DNA from: Ashinkailepas kermadecensis
Taxonomy: Eukaryota > Arthropoda > Thecostraca > Neolepadidae
Direction: 5' to 3'
Length of the DNA: 64,000 nt
Assembly: GCA_034440615.1 (NCBI GenBank)
Contig: JAOTOM010004562.1
Location: 132,501-196,500, forward strand
This document shows, piece after piece, positions 1 through 12,000 of this stretch. The translations under genes and the position numbers were made by a program. How positions within the stretch are numbered: position 1 is the first letter of the stretch; each line of letters starts with the position of its first letter. Below the pieces are notes generated by a model, which was not told the origin of the DNA, ran no database searches, and saw only the letters and a list, made by a program, of their open reading frames with translations.

Positions 1-1018
1 CGTCCACCAGTACAAGGTGGGTCCGCCGCAGACACACACCGTCCACCAATACAGGTGGGTCCGCCGCAGACCCACACCGTCCTCCAGTACAATGTGGGCC
101 CTCAACACACACACACCGTCCACCAGTACATGGTGGGTCCGCCGCACACACCGTCCACCAGTACAGGGTGGGTCCGCCGCAGACACACACCGTCCACCAA
201 TGGGCCCTCAACAGACACACCGTCCACCGGTACAAGGTGGGCCCGCCGCAGACACACCGTCCACTAGTACAAGGTGGGTGCGCCGCTCACACACCATCCA
301 CCAGTACAAGGTTGGTCCGCCGCAGACACACACCGTCCACTAGTACAAGGTGGGTCCGCCGCAGACACACACCGTCCACCAATGGGCCCTCAACATACGC
401 ACACCGTCCACCAGTACAAGGTGGGTCCGCCGCAGACACACACCATCCACCAGTACAATGTGGGCCCTCAACACACACACACCGTCCACCAGTACAAGGT
501 GGGTCCGCCGCAGACACACACCGTCCACCAATACAAGGTGGGTCCGCCGCAGACACACACCGTCCACCAATACAAGGTGGGCCCGCCGCAGACACACACC
601 GTCCACCAGTACAAGGTGGGTCCGCCGCAGACACACACCGTCCACCGGTACAAGGTGGGCCCGCCGCAGACACACCGTCCACTAGTACAAGGTGGGTCCG
701 CCGCTCACACACCATCCACCAGTACAAGGTTGGTCCGCCGCAGACACACACCGTCCACTAGTACAAGGTGGGCCCGCCGCAGACTCACACCGTCCACCAG
801 TACAAGGTGGGTCCGCCGCACACACACCGTCCACCAGACAAAGGTGGGCTCGCCGCAGACACACCGTCCACCAGTACAAGGTGGGTCCGCCCCACACACA
901 CCGTCCACCAGACAAAGGTGGGCCCGCCGCAGACATACACTGTCCACCGGTATAAGGTGAGTCCGCCGCATACACGCACCGTCCACCGATGTGTGTCCGT
1001 GGGCCCGCCGCAGACACA
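1..1018. repeat. 39-bp minisatellite (about 26 copies)
   Basis: The period is about 39 bp, visible as recurring blocks CACCGTCCACCAGTACAAGG and TGGGTCCGCCGCAGACACA, with truncated units (for example near 195, 380 and 830) and CCCTCAACACACA variants. The array begins before the left edge. It lies upstream of the first visible IDH exon, so it is probably intronic. Open frames across it arise from the repeat and are not coding. Each unit contains AAG|GTGGGT, a good 5' splice-site match, and GCCGCAG, an acceptor-like end. Confidence 0.95.
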
Positions 1019-1833
1019 GCCATCGGTATTCGGTTGGTCAGATGTCAGGGCGTGGCATGGCTGGCCAAACCAGTGCATGAGGCACCGCAATCATTCCTCC
1101 AAGTAGAAAACAAAACATTGGTCGTTTCGATAGTGATAATGCATGTGCCGGTGCATTTGGTTAGCTTTCTGGTTTACTGGTGCGCCAGCTGATTTAGGTA
1201 GGGGTGATGTGCACAAGTACCAGGTGGGGAGAGATACTCTGTACCAGTACACAGTGGGGCGAAGGGTACTGCGAGGATGGGGCACTGGGAGGCAGCGCAA
1301 TACACGTACTGGTATGAGAGAAGCATAGTACACCAGCAGACGAGAAATGGTTTCGTCTGAATCATCTTATCCAGGTCGATGTTTTGCCCTTCGCCCCGGC
1401 GAAATGGGCGGGGTATATTCTGCGATATCATGTGGGGGAGCCTGGCCCTCTCCACTTCCACCCACAGTTAACTGAAAGTGACAGCATATTAGATAAGTTT
1501 AAAAGTTTGGAAACGTTCCAGCAAAAAAGCTTTGGAACATTCCGCGGTTATGCAGGCGAGAACATGTTCTATAAGCTCTAGCAGGAAATATTGCATCGCT
1601 TTTGGGAAACCGGTTCGAATAACCTTCTCGTTTGTTTGTTTATTGGGTGGTTCTCGACGCACTTTATGCACGATCACGGCTAATGGCGCCGCCCACACTG
1701 GTTCACCGGTAGGCCGCGGGATTGGGAAATGTGCCGAGTGGTGCGAGTGTTGAACCCGGGACCTTTGATACCCAGAGCTCGACACTTTAACCACTCGGCC
1801 ATCCCCGGCCCATATCCTTGATCTCGTGGTTGC
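1019..1833. other. non-coding, IDH intron
   Basis: No conserved coding frame was found. It holds one degenerate tRNA-like segment (listed separately) and otherwise unique-looking sequence between two minisatellites. Confidence 0.6.
1737..1812 (-). repeat. tRNA-like relic (Ser/Leu-type head)
   Basis: On the minus strand there is a D-arm-like GGCCGAGTGGTTAA (box A) and a box B GGTCCCGGGTTCAA. The proposed acceptor-stem halves do not pair, so this is more likely a SINE head or tRNA pseudogene than a functional tRNA. Confidence 0.5.
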
Positions 1834-2471
1834 GTGATGCGTGCTGCTGGTTCACAGCCAGCGGCCGGCTCCTCTCCGTGATGCGTGCTGCTGGTTCACA
1901 GCCAGCGGCCGGCTCCTCTCCGTGACGCGTGCTGCTGGTTCACAGCCGGCGGCCGGCTCCTCTCCGTGACGCGTGCTGCTGGTTCACAGCCGGCGGCCGG
2001 CTCCTCTCCGTGATGCGTGCTGCTGGTTCACAGCCAGCGGCCAGCTCCTCTCCGTGACGCGTGCTGCTGGTTCACAGCCGGCGGCCGGCTCCTCTCCGTG
2101 ACGCGTGCTGCTGGTTCACAGCCGGCGGCCGGCTCCTCTCCGTGACGCTCTGCTGCCGCCTCTCCGTGACGCGTGCTGCTGGTTCACAGCCAGCGGCCGG
2201 CTCCTCTCCGTGATGCGTGCTGCTGGTTCACAGCCAGCGGCCGGCTCCTCTCCGTGACGCGTGCTGCTGGTTCACAGCCGGCGGCCGGCTCCTCTCCGTG
2301 ACGCGTGCTGCTGGTTCACAGCCGGCGGCCGGCTCCTCTCCGTGACGCGTGCTGCTGGTTCACAGCCAGCGGCCGGCTCCTCTCCGTGACGCGTGCTGCT
2401 GGTTCACAGCCGGCGGCCGGCTCCTCTCCGTGACGCGTGCTGCTGGTTCACAGCCGGCGGCCGGCTCCTCT
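1834..2471. repeat. 44-bp GC-rich minisatellite (about 14-15 copies)
   Basis: Units start GTGACGCGTGCTGCTGG and end GGCCGGCTCCTCTCC, with near-perfect period 44 (starts 1834, 1878 and so on) and one short unit near 2148. Copies alternate between CAGCCAGCGG and CAGCCGGCGG variants, which suggests local homogenisation. It is intronic to the IDH gene. Confidence 0.95.
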
Positions 2472-2753
2472 CACGTGAGCACGCACTGGCACGGGCAGTG
2501 TCACAGCGTGCTGGCGTGGCCAGCGAGTCATCTCCATATTGATGTACAATCCCCAGTTGCAGGTAGATGGTTGTAATGCGTAAAAGTGAGCTGGCTGGTG
2601 GTGTTAGTATTGCGCCAGAGTTAGTAGAACAGTACTAGTTTACAGTACTGTATTGTATATGTCGTCAGCATACGAGTAGACGAATACATTAAGCGAACAC
2701 ATGCACATATGCCATTGCGTTATGGATTGAGTGAAAGCTGTACAGTGGTAGCT

Positions 2754-2824
2754 TTTGGATGTACGTAAGTGAGTCTGTCTCACGTGATTTGGATGTACGT
2801 AAGTGAGTCTGTCTCACGTGATTT
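2754..2824. repeat. 34-bp tandem duplication abutting the IDH acceptor
   Basis: Two perfect 34-bp copies (2754-2787 and 2788-2821), starting TTTGGATGTACGTAAGTGAG, are followed by TTT and then CCCTCAG, the 3' splice site of the exon at 2832. Each copy carries a donor-like GTAAGT and a CACGTG. Confidence 0.95.
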
Positions 2825-2831
2825 CCCTCAG

Positions 2832-3007
2832 GGTGCCGGCGTCGCTCTGGGCATGTTCAACACGGACGAGTCCATTGAGGCGTTTGCACACGCGTCGTTC
2901 AAGTACGCGCTGAAGAAGAAGTACCCTTTGTACCTGTCGACCAAGAACACCATCTTGAAGAAGTATGACGGGAGGTTCAAGGATATCTTCCAGGAGATAT
3001 ACGATAG
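2832..3007 (+). CDS. Idh: IDH exon (catalytic Lys region)
   Basis: It starts after CCCTCAG and ends ATACGATAG|GTGGGT, 176 nt, in phase 0 and out phase 2. It encodes [15 protein letters not shown]...[15 protein letters not shown]...QEIYD. The preceding exon should end near a KVTYxVHNF-like segment; it was not found between 1 and 2830. Confidence 0.95.
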
Positions 3008-6000
3008 GTGGGTGCATGTAGCCGTACTTACCGCCACACAAACCCAGCGATGTTTTCGTTGTGTCGATTTCTAGATTGTTTTGCCTTCTCGTGCCGGATT
3101 GTAAGCTGCATGCTTGATGCATGCGAAGGCTGAAGTCGCACGTGTGCTAGCGAGTACTCGGAGCCGACGTTCGCTCCATAGATGCCGATTTCGTTGCGTG
3201 CTGTACCGGCGGTGCAAGAGCGTGGCCGTGACCCCACCTGTCCTGACCGGGTCTACTCGCCGCGACCTGCGGCGTCGTGCGCTCATGCGAGCCGGTTTGG
3301 TGCGGTGGTGGCATCCTCCCCTGTTAATCGATAGGTCCCGGGTTCGGGACTCTGTGTTCGCGGAAATGTCGCCACCCGCGCACCGTACCGCATGGGTCAC
3401 GCTGGACGACTTGCCTCCCGCACACGGTAACGTCGTGGGCTTCTACTTTGTGCGTCGATCGTTCCGTTCGGATGCTTGATGACTACGTATCTCATGAGAG
3501 CTCACACGCCCCCTGTCGTCTATTGAACTCAAACAAACACCACCGTTGTGTACCGTATATGTCGGTAGAAGCGACCACGGCGTCCATCGGACAGGTGGCC
3601 CCGATGATCGGTCGCCAGCATCTGACCTCCCGTCAGCGCGGCGGACCAATGACCTCGTGTGGCCCGATCCGGTCCCCTGGTCCACCCGGCTCACTTGTGT
3701 TCTTCGGTGGGGCCGCGGTAGCTCAGTTGGTAGAGCGTCGGACTCTTGATAGAAAGACAGTGGGTTCGAATCTCACAACCGATGGAATTTACCGAGTCCA
3801 CCCGCGACCAATCGGCGTGAGAGGTTGGCGACGCTATATAACCTAGCGGTTGAATGCGTCGTAAAAGAACCCAAAGTTCTTCTTCTTCTTGTGTTCTTCG
3901 ATGCGACCGTGCGGGACCGTGGCCGCTGCCGGGCGGATTGGCGCCCTCACTCGCCGACACCCACTGACGCACGCGTTCACTCGCACGCCGTGAACGCCCG
4001 TGAACACTGCCCCGGCCGGAATAGCCCAAGGCAGTTGGACCGTTCCCGTGCAGGTAGCATGGAGTGAAGGTTTGCGTGGGCGACACACATGCGCATTACA
4101 TGGCCATGGTTGCAGACGTGTCATGCGGCCGAATAACTAACGAGCTAACATGTAATATGCTGCTCGTGCCACATATTCGGTCAAAGGAATGGAATCTATT
4201 TCTGGCATGGTTTTTGGTAGTTTGCGCAGTAATTGTCATAAATAACTTTTTTTTAACAGGTATATGTATACTTATTATATCAAAGCTAACCCAACTTATG
4301 AAGCGCCAGAGTTTAATTTTTTTTCCCAGTGCAAGTGTGTGATTACGCCTCCGGTCTCATGAACCCTGATCGCCACATTGGTTGTTGTTGGGTGGGTCTG
4401 TTTGGCAGGAAGGGACTGCGCCACAATCGGTCTGTTTGGCAGGAAGGGACTGCACCACAATCGGTCTGTTTGGCAGGAAGGGACTGCGCCACAATCGGTC
4501 GGTTTGGTAGGAAGGGAATGCGGAAGTGAGTGAGCGAAATAACGATTGAGAGTGAGTGAGTCAAAGAATTGGTGCATGAGGTGCCGTCACCGCATATTGG
4601 GTATAACATTTACTGGCAGCGCAAATGACGTTTACTTTCAAAAGGCTCCCTTAGTCGCGCACCACCATGTGATGCGTAATCCAGCCCTAAGACGACATCA
4701 CCGGCTGCCGGCAGCGCTCGCCGTGGGCACCTGGTTCGCCGTCCGATCAGCGGCCGCGGTGCACCGTGTGATATCACCAATCACGGCGTGCGGCGTCCAA
4801 GGTCGCCGGCGCACCGCACGGTCGATCTGAGCCGACCCCCGGGCTGTGTCGGACCAGTGTCCCGCTGCCCGTGCAGGAGCCTGTGCAATGTGCACTGCTC
4901 CCGGCTTGTTTGAGGCTGCAGCCACCGCGGTCGACCGCAGAGGTCAGCTGAGTCGCTGGCGATGAATTATTCCCGAATATTGGGCGCTGCATGGCCGACG
5001 CAGTCGATGCGCCCCGTGGCTGCAATAACCAACCAACCAATTCCGAGTATCTGCCTGCTTCTCGTTGTCTTCGACCAGCCGTGGCGACATTCTGATGCGA
5101 GTTCCTACGTTTATTTATTTATTTATTTCACGATACATGCCCTCCACGTATAGTGGCTGTTATGGACAGTCTGGGTATAACTCACAGATATTTACAAAGA
5201 AAGGATATATTTGTGGTCAATAGTGGGAGCAGATGCGCAACAAACATTCATACACAAACATAATACAATACCCATATCACTACCTGCACTACACACACCG
5301 TGCTTGAAACACGAGCTATAAACGAGTAGTTTATAGAAGTGATAAGGAAAGCGATGCCCTAAAGGTGAGTTCATAGTGTACACAAATCCATTTTGTAAGT
5401 TTTTTTTTGTGTGTGACTAGTGTTGCTCGTGGAGATAAGCTAGTGCATGCTTCTTGAAGTTAGACAGCCTCGATGTTTTTGTTTCAGTACGGAGTTTGTT
5501 ATAGTGGAAGACAGACGAATAGAGAAATCTCCCGCTGCCCGCCTCTCTGTGTATGGCTGGCAGATGCAGGTGGTCGTCTGCGCGCGTATGACGGTTTCGC
5601 AGGGTAGAGTTTGCAGTGATTTGACCGGCAATGTGCGTTGGCTCACCTGTCAGAATGATCTTGTGGAGCAAAGTAAGGCTGTGAAATAGATGCAGATCAG
5701 CTGCGGTGAGGAGACCCAACTCGTTACGGGCATCAGAAATATGATCAAATTTCCGTAGACCTGGCACGACTCTAGTGACGAAGTTAATGATCTTGTCTAG
5801 TCTGTGGATGTTTGCTGCCGACCCGTTTCCGTAAACAGATATGCAGTAGCGGATATTGGATATAACTAGGCTATTGACTATAGTGAAGAGGGTACTGGTT
5901 GGCAGATGGTGACGCAGATGGCTCAGGGCCAGAAGGAATCCAGTGCACTTGCGGACCACAACAGCTACATGGGAATCCCACGACATGTGGCGATCAAATG

Positions 6001-9000
6001 TCACCCCAAGGTTCCTACACGAATGACTCTCATCTATCACGGCGTCCCTAAAGCACACTCTTATCGGGGTAATATTGCGAAGATTTTGACGCGATCCGAA
6101 CGTGAGAAGCTGAGTTTTGGTCGGGTTTACCTTCAAACGGTTTTCCAGGAAGTCGTAAAGTTGGTTCAGACATCAGATTTGGGAGATCAGATGTGCGACC
6201 GGAGATGAGGACCTTGGTGTCGTCTGCGAACTGAGTGACGTGTGCTACCGGGACGTGCAAACTGAGGTCGTTCGAAAAGATGCAGTAGAGGAGTGGACCT
6301 AGTGATGAGCCTCGAAAAACACCTATGTTGTTTGGGAGAAAGGAGGAGAGATGCCTGTTTCCGCGTTGACCTGAGATGCTAACAGCCTGCGTGTGACCTC
6401 CCAGATAAGCCCTAAACCAGTCAGTATCGATTCCATAATACAACGAAGAATGGCTCTTAGATGCTCCTGGTTTTTAAAATTTGTGTAAAAAAAAAAAAAA
6501 AAAAAAAATAAAAAAAGGGGGGGAGTAAAAAAAAAAAAAATTTTTTTCAGTATCGATTCCATGGAGTTCTAGTTCAGTGAGCAGTTTGGTGTGATCTATT
6601 ACGTCGAAGCATTTACTGAGGTCCAGAATGCAAAAGAGAGCTACTTCCGAACGGTCCATTGCTGCTAGTATTTTGTCCGTGACTGAGATGAGAGCGGTTT
6701 CCGTAGAGTGGCCTGGTCTGAAGCCGTGCTGAGTTTGGGCCAGTAGGTGGTTTGAGTTCAGATAGTGATAGAGTTGTTTCTGCACTACCCTCTCTGATTT
6801 TGGCGATAACCGGAACCAATGAGATGGGCCTAAAATTAGAGGGATCCGAAGGATCTCCTGATTTGTGAATGGGAGTTACTATTGACTGTTTCCAAGTGGA
6901 GGGGATATCAGCTGTAGTCAGGCATGTGTTTATAATGTCGAGCAGCACTTCTCCGATAAAAAGGACAAGAAATTTGATAACCTTAATACAGATCCCGTCG
7001 GGTCCGCAAGCACTTGTGCTCCTCGTGTCCATGACAATTTTGGTTAGCTGTTCGAAGGATATGGGTGATACTTTATAGGAGCTGGTAGAGACGCGCGATA
7101 GCCGGCAACTGGGAGGTGTGTGTTCAGGCATGTTTGCCTGGCGTTTGACCTCTGCTGATACCTTAGGTCCGACACTAACAAAGTATTGATTTAGCTGCTC
7201 AGGTTGGACCTGAGGTTGAACTCTATGAGATACTTTTTTGGTGTCGATAATGAGCTTAATAGCACGCCACGCAGCTGATGGGCCTTTCTGAGCTATCTTT
7301 CTGCTAATCTCGTCCCTACAGTCAGCTCTAATAGCTGAGCGAACTTATCTGTTAAGTACTTTGTATGTGCTTCTATCTTGCAAGTGCAAAGCTACATTTC
7401 GCCGGTGCATGAGCTGTTTGGTAGCTTCGTTGGCATGTGGTGCTGTTGGGTTCCGAATTTTTATGTTTCTGAGTGGCAGGTGCTCGTCCAGAATAGGTGT
7501 CAGCAATTTCAGCAGGGTGTCCCATTTGTCAGTTACTGAGATGCGCCCAGTGACCTGGACCCAATCGATCTCACCAAGGTCAAGGGTCAGTTCTGAGGTA
7601 TCCACTCGTCCGTAAGAACGTGACTTTATCACGGTGTTAACTGGGGCAGGCCTGTTTACTTGAATGGAACATATGATACATTTGTGAAGACTGTAGTGGC
7701 AGAAACTCACTGGTTCTGCCGACAGAGATGGGCGAGTTTGTTATGATGACATCCAATAAAGAGCCTGTGGCGAATGTAGGGCGCTGCACTGTCACGGTAA
7801 GTGAATAGTTGCTTATGAACTCAAGCAGGTGTGTTTTGCTGGGGCTATTAGCCGTGTCGAGAAGGTTGCAATTTAGATCACCTGCGAGTAGAAAGTGCCG
7901 GTACAGTTCAGTGTCGCCAATTGAACCTGTCTTTCGAGCTCAGCGAAGTCTTCATTTAAGGCAAGAAGAGTGTTACGAGAAGGCAGATAGATTGCCGCTA
8001 GATTGAAATACTTTCCGCTTTTCCCTTTGACTTTGGCCCAGAGTGATTCTAGTTTGGAGCTGGAGTTCGGAGGCGTAGACATTTTCAAAACGGTAATAGT
8101 TAGTGCTGACGTGGCGATAATTGCCACCCCACCGTAACCACTAGAGTCGGGCCGGTCCGCGCGTTTCACTTGGTAACCGGGGAAGTTAATGAGACGCGTG
8201 GGGGTGCTAGGTCGCAGCCAGGTCTCAGTCGCCACAGCTAGGTCTAGAGAGTAAGAACGAAGGTCGTTGTGTAGCTCAAGTAGCTTAGGTTTGATAGATT
8301 GGGCATTGATGAGTCCCAGGTGGAGATGTCCTTTGCGCTGTTGAGCTGCCACATGGCTTGTTCCGCCCCGCGATCCGCGTCTTCTGCCGCCCCTGGCACC
8401 GCGCCTGCCCCGGCGTGTTTTCTTGGACGCTGTTTTTATAACGGCGACGCTCCTCTCGGTCGGGTTGGCCGAGGGGTGCGTGAGCTGGTGACTGGCGGAG
8501 GCGAAGGCAGCGGCGGTGATGACGTCACGGACGGGACGGCTGCGTGCCCGTTGCGAGTCCGGGTGACCGGGAGACGTGATGGCGATGAAAATTTGAACAA
8601 GGGCGATGGATAGCAGCAGCCTGATGATGTCCGTGTGCATGATGAAAACTGGTAGAGCTGTAGATAGACGATGAAGAACACTATTGCTGGAGGCACAGGA
8701 ATTCCGAGCGACACCAAGGCGTCAGTCAGTCAGCCTTCTCCGCTGCAGTGTCGGAAAGAAGACTAACCACGGGCAGTAGCTGATTGATGCAAGGGGAGTC
8801 AATATCGAGAAAGGCGCTGTCACTTCTTCACTCACTCAGTTTTTCTGGCGTCCAATCACTGTGCAATCACTGTCCAATCACTGCACAATTTCCGTCAGGA
8901 ATAACCAGCAGAAATTTCCACTTAGGAGTTCAGCCACTAAGCGCACGTGTAGCGTATTATGACGCCGGTTTTGGTTCGATATTTCACTTCTTGTTTTCTG

Positions 9001-12000
9001 GTACACTTCACTCTTTCTGGTTCACTTCTCACTCAGAGTTTCACACACCCTATATACAGAGGCAACGAAGAGGGCCAGGGATAAGGTTGGGCGAGCGACC
9101 GAGACGCGTCTGCTCGCGGCGCCGCGTTCAGGCCAACTGTGGAACGAGATGGAAAAACCGTCCGCTTGTGCTGGATCCCAAGCCACATCGGGGTGTGGGG
9201 CAACGAGCGCGCGGACTCTGTGGCGAGGTGGGCAGCACAGAATCCCGCCTACGCATATGTCCGCTTTGTGCTAGGGACCATTTCTCCAGGATTACAACTT
9301 TCATACTCGCTAAGTGGCAAAGAGCATTGGATAGAGAATGCAATAATAAGCTACATGCAATAAAGCCACATCTAGGACACTGGACGTCATGCCTGCGTAG
9401 GTCCAGGCAAGAGGTCACACTGCAGGGTGCGAATCGGGCACACGTACGCTACCCATCGCTATTTTCTGTGTGGGGAGGAAAGACCGCGGTGCCCCCTCTG
9501 CCTGGAAGCGCTGAATGTACGCCACGTATTACTCACGTGCCAGCACCTTGTACCAGAGCGCCGATTGTTGTATGGACGAAACGCGGACCATTTGGCATAT
9601 GAAGACATTCTGGGAAACAACTCAAAACTTGTACATTCGGGAAACTTGTTCCGTTACTTATCAGCGATTGGATTCCAAACCATGTACACACCAAGGTAAT
9701 AGTTCTCGTCGCCCGTGAAGCACTAGGATAAAAGTTATGGGCACGAATGATCAATCCTGGTCGAAGCGCCCTAAAGCCCAAATAACTAACTAACCAGCCG
9801 TGGCGTGTGCGAACACTCGCCTCTGGTGCGTTGCATGCCCATCGTATGTGGTAGCGCCAAACAAGGTAGTTCGAGAACACAATTCTTCGATCCAAGTCGA
9901 ACTCGAATTGCATGAAGACGTCTAGCTCCCCATTACTCGCTAGAACTCTTCCTCGTTTAATTTTGTTACGCAATATGGCGGTGAGACGGCTTGCACCCCA
10001 GCGTCTTCCTCACGAAATGATTGCGCTCCCGAGTTATTTCAGCGATCCCATCATGAGTACAACGTTAGCGCGAACTCAGTTCAGCAATTAAGGAGCGATG
10101 TGTCCTCTAAACTCTTGCCCTGTCCGTGGTTTACATGTTTGAACTCATGCATTGAAAGTGACTGCACATTGCAGGACCTGGACAGGCATACAATCGAAGT
10201 TTATTTATTCAGTTGCGCAGTAACTCAAAGCCACCCGGTGGCGACCCTGTAGCCTTGGACCGAGGCGTTCTCCGTGCTCATGGGAGAGCTATCAGTGCTG
10301 AACGGCCCGACACTCTATTCAGCATTCCACCAATGGCCCGACACTCCATTCAGCATTCCACAGACCCCGAATATACACTCCACCCGACTCTTGATCCCCA
10401 CCGGGGATCTACTATATAGCCCCGACCGAGTCTACTCGCCGCGACCTTCGGCGTCGTGCGCTCATGCGCGCCGCTTTGGTGCTGTGGTGGCATCCTCTCC
10501 TACTAATCGATAGGTCCCGGGTTCGGGACTCTGCGTCCGCGGAAATTTCGCCACCGGCGTCCGTGCACCGTACCGCTTTGATCACGCTGGACCACTTGCC
10601 GCCTGTGCCGCAAATAACCCGAGTTGCTTTTATCCTGTCACCGACGGAACCGCATGAGCGGAGATACCGACCCGTACTGCTTGCCTACCCTCGGGCGGAC
10701 CCCCGGAGAGGAGCGTAGAGGGTGACGGGCGGAGAAGCGTGCTCCTCGGACGCCTGACATCGCCGGGTGCTCCACTTGCCCCCTGCTGACCAGCGTGGCC
10801 CTGTCGCAGGGAGTACCGCAAGCAGTACGGGTCGGCGAACATCTGGTACGAACACCGGCTGATCGACGACATGGTGGCGTACGCCATGAAGTCACACGGC
10901 GGCTTCGTGTGGGCGTGCAAAAACTACGACGGCGACGTGCAGAGCGACTCGGTGGCCCAGGGATACGGTAACGGCACTCGTGGCGTTTGGTGGGAGTTGG
11001 TGATGTGCTTGATAGCTGTCACCACCCGCAGGGGTGTCGGTGGAACAGCTACTCAGCGACATCGCTCAGAGGTTCGGAGTTACTGTGATGCTTTTGACGT
11101 GATGCGATTACCGCTGTGGTGTAAGAATAAATACGAGCGATTGTGTAAAGTGAAGGTACCACTGGTGAATCCCGGAGGGAAGGGGTAAAATCAACCGTAC
11201 TGTGGTACACATGACGTCGGAAAATGTAATCGTATTGTTCTTTGCCTTGAATTTGGGTCCAATCACAAACAAGTCATCCAAGTAGAGTAGACAACTTAAA
11301 AAGTATAACCCAGGTTAGTTTCTGGCGCAATGGTGTATTTCAATCCCAACTATATTTATGAATTCACATGTGTTACTAATAGTAGTGAATGGAATGATAG
11401 ATTAGATAGGTGGTTATCAACGTGGTGCCTTCTACCATTCAGTCTGTCTTGAGGTGTGATGGTGCCCCTGCGTCAGGCTTGCTGACGTCCATGAAGCGCC
11501 CGTGTGGCATACCGTTGTAGGCCAGATTACGTCGCCGTGGAGCAGACTGTGTATGATGGCGCCACTGTGCGGCGGGATGCCTGCGCGGTGTGTCTTCACT
11601 GTCTGGGCGGTCTGCCGACACTGCCGTGCGTCAGACGCTGTGTATGATGGCGCCACTGTGCGGCGGGATGCCTGCGCGGTGTGTCTTCACTGTCCGGGCG
11701 GTCTGCTGACACTGCCGTGCGGCAGGCTCCCTGGGCATGATGACGTCGGTGCTGATGTGTCCCGACGGCCGGACGGTGGAGTCTGAGGCCGCCCACGGCA
11801 CCGTCACACGCCACTACCGCCAGCACCAGCAGGGCAAGGAGACGTCCACCAACCCGATCGGTGAGTCGTACTCGCCGTGACGCCGCCCTCTCTGTTTTGT
11901 GTGATCGGCTCCGGTACTAAGCGACGCGCAGCTTTATGGATTTGTTGACGACCTTCGCTCGCCACGGGTGACCAGAGCAGTGGCTGCCCGGCGGTGCCAC

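Noticed and set aside
1..1018. Long frames on both strands, up to 228 residues, at the left edge
   Set aside because: All are translations of the 39-bp minisatellite; no non-repeat sequence or domain.
3711..3785. Functional tRNA gene
   Set aside because: Box A and box B are good, but the acceptor stem does not pair and the segment is the head of a SINE with TSD.
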